In this document: positions 33,924 through 41,631 of the stretch, piece by piece
Position numbering within the stretch: position 1 is the first letter of the stretch
Layout: each line of letters opens with the position of its first letter
Assembly: GCF_030441895.1 (NCBI RefSeq)
Contig: NZ_JARJAS010000018.1
DNA length: 64,000 bases
Direction: 5' to 3' (one strand)
Origin: Enterococcus_D entomosocium
GTDB lineage: Bacteria > Bacillota > Bacilli > Lactobacillales > Enterococcaceae
Position numbers and translations under genes: made by a program
Notes under the pieces: generated by a model
The model's database searches: none
The model's input: only the letters and a program-made list of their open reading frames with translations
Told to the model about the DNA's origin: nothing

Positions 33924-36362
33924 TTATTCATCAAAGGTAGGAATGTCTTCTGGTTGCGGCTCGATCAAGACTTTCCGCGGCTTGCTGCCTTCAGAAGGGC
34001 CAACGACGCCTTGATCTTCTAATTCATCCACTAACCGAGCCGCTCGGTTATAGCCGATGCGAAAACGTCGCTGCAAGAGAGAAACGCTGGCGGTCTGCAT
34101 TTCCACCACAAGGGCTTTGGCATCTTCGAATAGCTCATCTTGCGGTTGTCCGCTGCTGCCGGTACTCGTTTCTTCCTCAGTGACCATCATTTTTTCTTCA
34201 TAATTGGCTTCTTGCTGATCGGTCACGAATTCAACCACTCGTTCGACTTCTTGGTCGGAGATAAAGGCCCCTTGGACCCGAATCGGTTTGTTCTCACCCA
34301 TCGGCAGATACAGCATGTCGCCGCGTCCCAGCAGTTTTTCGGCTCCGTTCCCATCAATGATGGTCCGCGAATCGACACCGCTGGAAACCGCAAAGGCCAT
34401 CCGTGATGGAACATTGGCTTTGATGATCCCTGTAATGACATCCACACTTGGTCGTTGCGTTGCCAGGATCATATGGATACCTGCTGCCCGCGCCATTTGT
34501 GCCAAACGAATGATGGCATCTTCGACTTCGTTGCTAGCAACCATCATCAAGTCAGCTAACTCATCAACGATCACCACAATGAATGGCAAGATCGGACGAT
34601 TTTCGCCATCTTCTAAATTCTTATTGATTACTAAATCGTTGTAGCCAGTAATATTTCGGACCCCAGTTGCCGCAAATTTTTCGTAGCGCTCTTCCATTTC
34701 CTTGACCACTTTTTGCAACGCTTGCGCCGCTTTGCGAGGATTGGTCACAACAGGTGTCAAGAGATGGGGAATCCCATTATAAACATTTAATTCAACCATT
34801 TTCGGGTCGATCATCATCAGTTTGACTTCATGGGGTTTTGCCCGCATCAAAATACTGGTGATGATGCCGTTGATGGCTACGGACTTCCCGCTCCCGGTCG
34901 ATCCGGCAATCAAGAGATGGGGCATTTTCGTTAAGTCTGCCGTTTGGACACGGCCAGAAATATCGCGTCCTAAAGGTACTTCTAATAGTTTATCTGGATG
35001 ATCCGGTTGGGCTTCGATCACTTCTCGGAATGAAACCATGCTGACTGCACTGTTTGGAACTTCGATCCCAATCAATGATTTTCCTGGGATCGGCGCTTCC
35101 ATCCGCACATCTTTGGCAGCTAAGGCCAAGGCGATATCGTCGGTCAACCCGACGATTTTGCTGACTTTGACCCCTACTGCTGGTTGAACTTCGAATTTGG
35201 TTACTGCTGGTCCTAAGCTGGCTTTGACGACTTTTGCATCAACACCGAAGCTTTGGAAGGTGGTTTCTAACACACCGATATTTTGTTCGATCTTTTTGTA
35301 CTCGCTGCTTTGATCCGTTGAAGGGATCGAATCGAGTAATTGCGCTGAAGGCAATTCATAATCACGATTTTCAGCTTCTTCCGAAATCTCAAATTCCAAT
35401 ACTTCACCATCATCATCGAGGATCTCTCCGTCTTCATTGACCTTTTTGCTTGGTCCTGGTTTGTTTCCTGCTGGATGTGGTGCTTGAGCGGCCTCTGGTC
35501 CCGCCGCTTGTGGCAATTCCTGGAAGTGGTCGATGGGTACAAAGCTCAGCTGCTCTGGTTCAAAATCAGCTGGCGCTTGCATCTGCTGTTCTTTTGCTGA
35601 TTTTTCGTCTTCTGTCATTGGTCGGACTTGATTCTTTTCTTTGATCTCCGCCATGACTGCTGCTCGCTCGGCTTCTTTTTTGGCTTCTTTCGCCGCTTGT
35701 TTCTCTGCTGCTCGTTCCGCTTTGCGGGCTTCTCGTTCGGCTTGCTTTTCTGGAGAGCCTTCTAACAACCGCTGTAGCTTGTCACCAGCTGCTTGCAGGT
35801 GCTCCACTAACTCGTGGCTGCTCATTTGGCTGAACAAGAACGCCCCAATCAGCATGAGTAAAACAGCGATGATGTAGCTGCCGATCTGGGAAACAAGAAA
35901 ATAGGTCGCCCCATAAAGCATGGCGCCAATCATTCCGCCCCCGACATTTTGGGTCACTTGGCTGCGCCGAATATCGCCTAACAGCGTCATCCACGTGGTT
36001 TGGAAGATATTGGCTTGTTCTCCCACCACATTACTAAAGATTTGCGCATGGAGGATGATCAGTAAACCAAAATACACCAATACACAGCCAATCACTCGCC
36101 GAATACTCTTAAAGCGAGCATCGGTCGTTTTGATCGCTAACCAGACACCATAAGCGGCTAGGGCAACACTCAAAAATTGGTACGTGTTTCCGCCAACGAT
36201 CCGAAACCCGTTGGCAATCAAGGTTCCTAAAAAACCTAAATGGAAAAAGCCAAATATCGAAAACAAGACAAAGAGCAGGCCGACGCCGACCAGCATTAAT
36301 TTCTCTTGCTGTTTTTGTTGTTTTTTTGTTTTGCGTTTCTTTGCGCGTTTTTTTTGCGCCAT
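33924..36362 (-). CDS. ftsK: FtsK/SpoIIIE DNA translocase
   Basis: FtsK pumps chromosome ends out of the closing division septum. The 812-residue protein has an N-terminal set of four to five membrane helices (about 20-185), a charged and repetitive Lys/Ala/Glu linker (about 200-330), and the RecA-like motor. Walker A is IAGSTGSGKS near 485-494 and Walker B is PFIVVIVDELADLM. The C-terminal gamma winged helix (RRFRIGYNRAARLVDELE) reads KOPS-type DNA signals. The start is the ATG six bases after AGAGGG; an ATG six codons upstream is also possible. Confidence 0.96.
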   Translation of the reverse strand: MAQKKRAKKRKTKKQQKQQEKLMLVGVGLLFVLFSIFGFFHLGFLGTLIANGFRIVGGNTYQFLSVALAAYGVWLAIKTTDARFKSIRRVIGCVLVYFGLLIILHAQIFSNVVGEQANIFQTTWMTLLGDIRRSQVTQNVGGGMIGAMLYGATYFLVSQIGSYIIAVLLMLIGAFLFSQMSSHELVEHLQAAGDKLQRLLEGSPEKQAEREARKAERAAEKQAAKEAKKEAERAAVMAEIKEKNQVRPMTEDEKSAKEQQMQAPADFEPEQLSFVPIDHFQELPQAAGPEAAQAPHPAGNKPGPSKKVNEDGEILDDDGEVLEFEISEEAENRDYELPSAQLLDSIPSTDQSSEYKKIEQNIGVLETTFQSFGVDAKVVKASLGPAVTKFEVQPAVGVKVSKIVGLTDDIALALAAKDVRMEAPIPGKSLIGIEVPNSAVSMVSFREVIEAQPDHPDKLLEVPLGRDISGRVQTADLTKMPHLLIAGSTGSGKSVAINGIITSILMRAKPHEVKLMMIDPKMVELNVYNGIPHLLTPVVTNPRKAAQALQKVVKEMEERYEKFAATGVRNITGYNDLVINKNLEDGENRPILPFIVVIVDELADLMMVASNEVEDAIIRLAQMARAAGIHMILATQRPSVDVITGIIKANVPSRMAFAVSSGVDSRTIIDGNGAEKLLGRGDMLYLPMGENKPIRVQGAFISDQEVERVVEFVTDQQEANYEEKMMVTEEETSTGSSGQPQDELFEDAKALVVEMQTASVSLLQRRFRIGYNRAARLVDELEDQGVVGPSEGSKPRKVLIEPQPEDIPTFDE

Positions 36363-36480
36363 TTCTATCCCTCTTTTCATCTTTCCCTATTATAACGAAA
36401 AAAGAAGGCGAACAAAAGTTTTCCTGTGAGAAATTTTGGGTAGCTGTTGGAATTTAAGCGAAAATTTCTTAAATGATGAA

Positions 36481-36512
36481 AAAAACACCAGCTGCTAAGC
36501 AGCCAGTGCCTC
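36481..36512 (-). terminator. Terminator of the polar amino-acid ABC operon
   Basis: A 10-bp stem with G-T pairs and a TTA loop is followed by seven T on the minus strand, just after the binding-protein stop. Confidence 0.8.
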
Positions 36513-36525
36513 TTGTTGACTTGTT

Positions 36526-37329
36526 TTAGTTTGGTGTGACGTCTTCGCCAAACCACTTTTCAGAGATTTCAGCAAAGGTGCCATTGTCTTGCAATTCTTT
36601 CAAACCATCGTTGATTTTATCTGCCATGGCTTGATCGTCTTTACGCACACCTACAGCAAAATCTTCTGCTTCAAAGGGGCTTTCGATTTCGTTGAAGTCA
36701 TCGGTTTTGCCTGTTTGAGTCAAATAATATTCTGCGTAGACGCGGTCGATCAAAAGACCGTCGATCCGACCGTTTTCTAGATCGATAAAGGCTTCATTAA
36801 AGCTGGCATACAAGGTTGCGTCATTGCCGTCTACGAGATCCTTCAAAACTTCCGGTTGGTTATTGAAGGTCTCATAACCAGAAGATCCTTCTTGGGCGCC
36901 TAAGACTTTGCCTTCCATATCATCAAAGCTAGTAATGCCGCTTGATTTCGCTGTGACCAAGACTTGTTTATTTTCCATATAAGTATCTGTAAACAATACT
37001 TTTTCTTCACGAGCTGCGGTTTTGGTATACCCGTTCCAGATCATATCGATGGTGCCATTGCTTAGTTCGGTTTCTTTCATGGACCAGTCGATTGGTTGAA
37101 ATTTGACTTTGGTTCCTGTTAGATCCAAAATCGCTGTGGCTAAATCCACATCAAACCCAACGATGTTGCCTTGGTCGTCTTTAAAGCCCATCGGTACGAA
37201 GGTATCGTCTAAGCCGACGATCACTTCTTCTTTGTCAGCGGCACTGGTTGTGGTGTCATTGCTGCTGCCGCACGCCCCTAATAAAAATACACTTGCTGCT
37301 GCGATTCCCGTTAATAGTAATTTTTTCAT
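36526..37329 (-). CDS. Polar amino-acid-binding lipoprotein
   Basis: This is a 267-residue family 3 solute-binding protein. The lipobox is LLGAC (Cys20). The mature part has the usual early DDTFVPMGFKDDQGNIVGFDVDLA (split over two strands) and the hinge-region QEGSSGYE. It is the last gene of a permease-ATPase-binding protein operon. The ligand is not certain from sequence; the T-box leaders upstream imply an amino acid whose tRNA charging is sensed. Confidence 0.9.
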   Translation of the reverse strand: MKKLLLTGIAAASVFLLGACGSSNDTTTSAADKEEVIVGLDDTFVPMGFKDDQGNIVGFDVDLATAILDLTGTKVKFQPIDWSMKETELSNGTIDMIWNGYTKTAAREEKVLFTDTYMENKQVLVTAKSSGITSFDDMEGKVLGAQEGSSGYETFNNQPEVLKDLVDGNDATLYASFNEAFIDLENGRIDGLLIDRVYAEYYLTQTGKTDDFNEIESPFEAEDFAVGVRKDDQAMADKINDGLKELQDNGTFAEISEKWFGEDVTPN

Positions 37330-37342
37330 TTTGTTCTCCCCC

Positions 37343-37975
37343 TTATTCTCCTGCTACTTTTAATAATTGATCGCCGATATTTTCGGCAAAAACCAAATCA
37401 TGGGTCACCACGATCTGGGTCACTCCTTCTTTTTTCAGATCCAAGATCAGCTGTTCGACTTGCTGTCTCAAGCCTGGATCTAAGGCGCTGGTAGGCTCGT
37501 CATAGGCCAACACTTTGGGATTCATCGCCATCGCTCGTGCGATAGCCACCCGTTGCCGCTGCCCCCCGGACAACTGGAAGGGGTATTGGGCTAATAGGTC
37601 ACTTAACCCTAGTTTTTCTGCCAACTGTTCGGCTTTTGCTGTATACGCGGCTTTGTCTTGTTTTAGCACCATTTTTGGTGCCAAAGTGATGTTTTCAAAA
37701 ACCGACAAGTGGGGAAACAATTGGAAGTCTTGGAAGACGACACCGACGACTTGTTCTTGTTCTTTTGTGTCGGTGGGATCAAAGGCTTTGCCATCCAGTA
37801 AAAAGCTTCCAGAATCGATCGTTTCTAACCCAGCCAGTGTCCGAAGCAAGGTGGTTTTCCCGCCACCGGAAGGACCGACCACCGCTAAGATACTGCCGTC
37901 TTCGATCGTCAGGTCTAGCTGATCGATGACTTTTTTGGCGCCAAATGATTTTGATACTTGTTTTAGTTCTAACAT
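37343..37975 (-). CDS. Polar amino-acid ABC importer, ATPase
   Basis: This is a 210-residue ABC ATPase with Walker A VGPSGGGKTTL, signature LSGGQRQRVAIARA, Walker B VLAYDEPTSALDP and the switch His in VVTHDL. It is somewhat shorter than the usual 240 residues, ending soon after the H-loop (GDQLLKVAGE). It is spaced 12-13 bases from both neighbours. Confidence 0.9.
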   Translation of the reverse strand: MLELKQVSKSFGAKKVIDQLDLTIEDGSILAVVGPSGGGKTTLLRTLAGLETIDSGSFLLDGKAFDPTDTKEQEQVVGVVFQDFQLFPHLSVFENITLAPKMVLKQDKAAYTAKAEQLAEKLGLSDLLAQYPFQLSGGQRQRVAIARAMAMNPKVLAYDEPTSALDPGLRQQVEQLILDLKKEGVTQIVVTHDLVFAENIGDQLLKVAGE

Positions 37976-37987
37976 ATGTGGTTCCTC

Positions 37988-38632
37988 CTAACGGTAATAG
38001 TCCAGTTTGGTCTCGATTTGTTTTAACAATAACGTGAAGACGCCCGTCATCACCAAGTAGATCAAGCCGACCCCAACTAACGGAAGCAAGGTACTGTCTC
38101 GCTCCATGGCGATTTTTCCGATTCGCATCACGTCTGACAAGCCCAAGATGTAGACGAGGGATGTGTCTTTGACAAGATTGATGACTTCATTGCCGACAGA
38201 TGGCAGGGTGATCTTGACGACTTGTGGGATGATGATTTTTTGGATCGTTTGGATTGGGGATAAACGCAAGACTTTCGCAGCTTCGTATTGTCCGGCTGGA
38301 ATCGATTGGATCCCCCCACGGAAAATCTCAGCAAAATACGCAGCGTAATTGATGATAAAGGCGATCAAGGCTGCTTCAAAGCGATCAAAGACGATCCCTA
38401 AAATCGGCAGACCGTAGAAAACAAAGATCAACTGCAGCAATAAAGGCGTTCCTCGCATCAACCAAACGTAGACTTGCACGATCAATTTCAAAATACGCAG
38501 GCGACTGGCTAAAACAAAGGCAAACAAGATGCCTAAGGGAATGGACCCGATTAAGGTCAGTGCGAACAATTTAACGGTGATTCCGGTTCCTGAAATTAGT
38601 TGGGGCATAACATTGACTAAATACTCAAACAT
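37988..38632 (-). CDS. Polar amino-acid ABC importer, permease
   Basis: This is a 214-residue HisM/GlnP-type permease with about five helices. The EAA loop is seen as YEAAKVLRLSPIQTIQKIIIPQVVKITLPS. The start is the ATG nine bases after GGAGG; a longer reading lacks a ribosome site. It is the first gene behind a tandem T-box leader. Confidence 0.9.
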   Translation of the reverse strand: MFEYLVNVMPQLISGTGITVKLFALTLIGSIPLGILFAFVLASRLRILKLIVQVYVWLMRGTPLLLQLIFVFYGLPILGIVFDRFEAALIAFIINYAAYFAEIFRGGIQSIPAGQYEAAKVLRLSPIQTIQKIIIPQVVKITLPSVGNEVINLVKDTSLVYILGLSDVMRIGKIAMERDSTLLPLVGVGLIYLVMTGVFTLLLKQIETKLDYYR

Positions 38633-38770
38633 GGTGACTTCCTCCTTGATAGGTTTCAATTTCGCTTGGCAGAAAAACAGCTTAGCGACGGCTTACTCCG
38701 ACGCTTATGTGGCGCTGTGCGTTGGCTGGTGAGGGCAACTGGCAAGTTTCATTTTTCTAAAAAAGAAAAA

Positions 38771-38910
38771 CAAAAAAAGCGCACACTGGCATTTGCCAGA
38801 GGACGCTAGATACGTGGTTCCACCTCAATTTGCCTTTCCTTCACAGGAAAAGGCCTCGTGCAGTTCTTGTGATCCTTCCACTTTCGATTTTCGGTGAGCC
38901 GCAAAAAAAG
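38771..38910 (-). promoter_or_regulatory. Second T-box element, apparently without Stem I
   Basis: Minus strand: the T-box core AGGTGGAACCACG (38813-38825) is followed by a terminator stem and seven T (to 38772). Before it is a good Stem III hairpin GCCTTTTCC-TGTGA-GGAAAGGC. Only about 90 bases separate this core from the first T-box terminator, too few for a specifier-bearing Stem I. It may be a degenerate copy, or it may work with the upstream unit. Confidence 0.7.
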
Positions 38911-38911
38911 A

Positions 38912-39190
38912 GAAAAAAAAACGTCCCCTAGCCATTACAGCTAAAGGACGTTATCAACGCGGTTCCACCTTTGTTTATCAGTGCTTCACAGCAACTGAAC
39001 TCAGAAAGTCATCAATCAATGACTGCTGCTGTAACGGGCAAACCCGGTCTCTCCTACTTTTCTTTCGGAAAAACGACTCCAAGATGTGTTTCACAACCAT
39101 GCGTTATCTCTTTGCACCAACCAGAGACTCTCTTCAAACAGCAAGCCTTGCTACTCTTCTTTTCGATGTCTGTTTCATTAAGTTGTGTCT
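38912..39190 (-). promoter_or_regulatory. T-box riboswitch controlling the amino-acid importer operon
   Basis: Minus strand, in order: a Stem I region with AGTA, AGAGAG and the apical GGTTGGTGCAA, a Stem III region, the T-box core AGGTGGAACCGCG (38958-38970), and a terminator AACGTCC/GGACGTT with nine T. Uncharged tRNA would stabilise the antiterminator and turn the importer on. The 3' side of the specifier loop reads GAAACACATC, so the codon could be ACA, CAC or ATC. The TGGA bulge predicts a tRNA with U73. Confidence 0.88.
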
Positions 39191-39191
39191 T

Positions 39192-39220
39192 ACTTTACTC
39201 GCTCTTAAAGAAAATGTCAA
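39192..39220 (-). promoter_or_regulatory. Promoter of the T-box/amino-acid importer transcript
   Basis: Consensus -35 TTGACA (39215-39220), a 17-base spacer and -10 TAAAGT (39192-39197), a few bases before the T-box Stem I. Confidence 0.7.
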
Positions 39221-39301
39221 ACATTTTTTCTGAAATTTTCGAAACTTTGTGGAATGCACCGGTTTCGAGGGGAAGATTCAGGGTAAAGAACACGCAACTG
39301 C

Positions 39302-40450
39302 TTAACCGAAGTATGCTTCAGCTAAGGCTTGCCCTTGCTTGATTTTTGCCCATTGCTGCTCAGTCGAAAGCTCATTGCCGCAGTCACAAGAGGCAAAGCC
39401 GCATTGATGAGAAAGATAAAGCCGATCCTTAGGAATGATTTGACTAGCTTTGTCTAATAAGGCGATCACTCGCTCTTCATCGTCTAATGTGGCGGTTTTG
39501 CTGGATAATAAGCCTAAGACAACTTCCACTTCTGGGCGATCTTTCAGCGCTTCTAAAGCCGAGATATCACCGGCACGGTCATCATCCCACTCTAGGAAAA
39601 AGCGGTCATAATGCTGATCACGTAAGAATTTTTCGGCGATCGCTTTGTAGGTACCACTGGCTGCCGCGCGGCTTTGGTAATTGCCGCGACAATTGTGGGT
39701 CCAGACTTTTAATCCTAATTCGTGGGCGTAATCAGCGACTTCGTTGTTGATCGCCACGAATTCATCGGCTAACGCTTCTAAGCCGTCATTGCCTTGGGTG
39801 AAGAAGCTCTTGTCATTGTCTTCAGCAAATAGTTCCCATAAACAATCATCGAACTGAACGATCTCACCACCGGCTTCTCGGTATTCCTGCAAGAATTCCT
39901 TGTAGGCGTTAAGCAGCCCTTCCCGCAAGGCTTCTTTCGTTGGATATACCTGACCTTCACCAACGAGGTCGTTAAAGACAGTCAGCTCGGTAAACGCATG
40001 GGCAGCCCCCCAGACGGTGATTTTGACTGGCAGGTCGCCAGCTTGGCGTTTGGTTTCTTTAAACAATGTCAAATAATGATGGTTTTTGCCAGATAATGGT
40101 TCTGTGATCCGGATGCCGATGTCTTTACGCGTTTCAAAATGTCCACCGTCCAAATCTTCAAAGGCATACCCATGATCGGAGATATAGCGCTCAACGCCTT
40201 TTAATCCCCAGAGAAAATCCAGGTGCCACATCGAGCGGCCATGTTCGCCATCTGTGATGACTGTAATGCCGTGTTCTTTTTGCGCTGCAATGATGTCAGC
40301 GATCGCTTTTGCTTCCGTTTCTTGGTAGCCAGGAAACGCATCATAAAACGGGTAGCGGATGTCCTCCCGATGCTCGATTTGATTTTTGTAGTCCAATAAA
40401 TCTTGTGGTCGTAACAATGACCCCACAAGCTGAAATTTGTCTGTTGCCAT
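39302..40450 (-). CDS. MetE C-terminal-like methyltransferase (YxjG/YxjH type)
   Basis: This 382-residue protein corresponds to the catalytic half of cobalamin-independent methionine synthase. The zinc ligands are present: His and Cys in VWTHNCRGN, the Glu of the barrel, and the Cys in LSHQCGFASC. The N-terminal half of MetE that binds the polyglutamated folate is missing, as in Bacillus YxjG/YxjH. Methyl donor and exact role are therefore uncertain; homocysteine methylation is the best guess. The ATG at 40450 has AGGAGG at good spacing; an ATG two codons earlier is too close. It is divergent from a LysR gene with paired MET-box-like sites between. Confidence 0.85.
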   Translation of the reverse strand: MATDKFQLVGSLLRPQDLLDYKNQIEHREDIRYPFYDAFPGYQETEAKAIADIIAAQKEHGITVITDGEHGRSMWHLDFLWGLKGVERYISDHGYAFEDLDGGHFETRKDIGIRITEPLSGKNHHYLTLFKETKRQAGDLPVKITVWGAAHAFTELTVFNDLVGEGQVYPTKEALREGLLNAYKEFLQEYREAGGEIVQFDDCLWELFAEDNDKSFFTQGNDGLEALADEFVAINNEVADYAHELGLKVWTHNCRGNYQSRAAASGTYKAIAEKFLRDQHYDRFFLEWDDDRAGDISALEALKDRPEVEVVLGLLSSKTATLDDEERVIALLDKASQIIPKDRLYLSHQCGFASCDCGNELSTEQQWAKIKQGQALAEAYFG

Positions 40451-40491
40451 ATCCATTCCTCCTATACAAAGTTTTCAAAATTGTTAGATTT

Positions 40492-40497
40492 ATTCTA
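40492..40497 (-). promoter_or_regulatory. Extended -10 of the MetE-like gene
   Basis: The minus strand reads TGCTAGAAT with no good -35. The expected -35 position (about 40515-40520) falls inside the nearest MET-box-like site, as for an activator-dependent promoter. Confidence 0.5.
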
Positions 40498-40513
40498 GCA
40501 AACATCTTATACT

Positions 40514-40528
40514 ATAGATAATACTTAT
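40514..40528. promoter_or_regulatory. MET-box-like LysR site, proximal to the MetE-like gene
   Basis: ATAGATAATACTTAT is 15 bases of the ATAG-N7-YTAT type, 12 of 15 identical to the second copy 30 bases away. It recalls the streptococcal MET-box ATAGTTTNAAACTAT of MetR-type LysR regulators. Confidence 0.6.
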
Positions 40529-40543
40529 AAACTTATATATTCC

Positions 40544-40558
40544 ATAGGCAATACCTAT
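40544..40558. promoter_or_regulatory. MET-box-like LysR site, proximal to the LysR gene
   Basis: ATAGGCAATACCTAT has perfect ATAGG/CCTAT arms. Its start is 30 bases from that of the other copy, close to three helical turns, and it ends 24 bases before the LysR start. Confidence 0.65.
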
Positions 40559-40582
40559 AACACAAAAAGGAGGTTGCTTCCC

Positions 40583-41503
40583 ATGCGTATCCAGCAGCTT
40601 GAATATTTGGAAAAAATCGTAGAGACCGGCTCTTTCAATGAAGCCGCCAAACAGCTTTTCATCAGTCAGCCATCCCTCTCCCAAGCCATGAAAGAGTTGG
40701 AAAAAGAGTATGATCTGCAGCTGTTTTACCGCAGTAAATTAGGGGTGACCTTGACCGATGATGGCCGTTCCTTTCTCAACTATGCTCGAAATGTTTTAGA
40801 CCAAGTCAATCTCTTGGACGAACGCTTTCGCAAAGACAGCCATCGCAAGCATGTTTTCAGTGTTTCCGCACAACACTATGCCTTCGTCGTCCACGCCTTC
40901 GTGGAACTGGTCAAACAGTTAGGGGAAGATGAATTTCAATTCACCTTGCGGGAGACCCAGACACAAAATGTATTGGATGATATCCAGACGTTTAAGAGCG
41001 AATTGGGGGTCATTTATCTGAATGATTTCAACACGACGGTCCTCACCCGTTTGATCCACGAAAAAGACCTGCAATTCATTCCTTTATTTGAAGCCAAACC
41101 CCACGTCTTCATCGGCCGAGAAAATCCACTGACTCAGAAAAAAAGCATCACATTAGCTGATTTGGAACCTTATACCTATTTGTCGTACGAACAAGGGGAA
41201 ACCAATTCCTTCTACTTTTCTGAAGAGATCTTAAGCACTTTACAACGCAAAAAACACATTCGCATCAGCGATCGTGCCACGATTTTCAATTTGATGGTGG
41301 GTCTCAACGGCTATACCATCAGCTCTGGGATCATCAGCAGTGAGCTGAATGATGAAAAAATCGTTGCGATTCCTTTGGAAGTCGATGATGCGATGACACT
41401 AGGTTACCTCAAACACAAGAAAATGGAACTGAGTGAGATGGCTTTGGACTATCTCGCCTTGTTGAAACAGCATATCAAAAATTACGGTTTCGACGTCTTT
41501 TAA
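40583..41503 (+). CDS. LysR-family regulator, probably MetR/MtaR-like
   Basis: This is a 306-residue LysR protein. The winged helix is at 1-60 (MRIQQLEYLEKIVETGSFNEAAKQLFISQPSLSQAMKELE); a co-inducer domain follows. The start is the ATG nine bases after AAGGAGG; a TTG in the ribosome-site region is unlikely. Divergent orientation and the ATAG-N7-CTAT sites link it to the MetE-like gene, so methionine/homocysteine control is inferred. Confidence 0.88.
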   Translation: MRIQQLEYLEKIVETGSFNEAAKQLFISQPSLSQAMKELEKEYDLQLFYRSKLGVTLTDDGRSFLNYARNVLDQVNLLDERFRKDSHRKHVFSVSAQHYAFVVHAFVELVKQLGEDEFQFTLRETQTQNVLDDIQTFKSELGVIYLNDFNTTVLTRLIHEKDLQFIPLFEAKPHVFIGRENPLTQKKSITLADLEPYTYLSYEQGETNSFYFSEEILSTLQRKKHIRISDRATIFNLMVGLNGYTISSGIISSELNDEKIVAIPLEVDDAMTLGYLKHKKMELSEMALDYLALLKQHIKNYGFDVF

Positions 41504-41573
41504 AAAAACGATCCGCAGACAGTCGGTCGGGCTTCCTTGGTAAGGCGTCCCGACCCTGTTGCGGATCGTTTTG
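41504..41573. terminator. Bidirectional terminator between LysR and phosphoketolase
   Basis: Outer stem AAACGATCCGCA/TGCGGATCGTTT and inner GGTCGGG/CCCGACC, with seven T on the minus strand. It lies between converging genes. Confidence 0.88.
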
Positions 41574-41631
41574 TACTGTTTGTTCTTCTTCTGTTCTTAA
41601 ATTATCTTTCGCTGATGTAGTGGAGAAAAAA

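Noticed and set aside
39241..39300. Possible terminator between the MetE-like gene and the T-box leader
   Set aside because: The best hairpin (CGAAAC/GGTTTCG) has no T-run on the minus strand. Read-through into the T-box transcript is possible, so no terminator is claimed.
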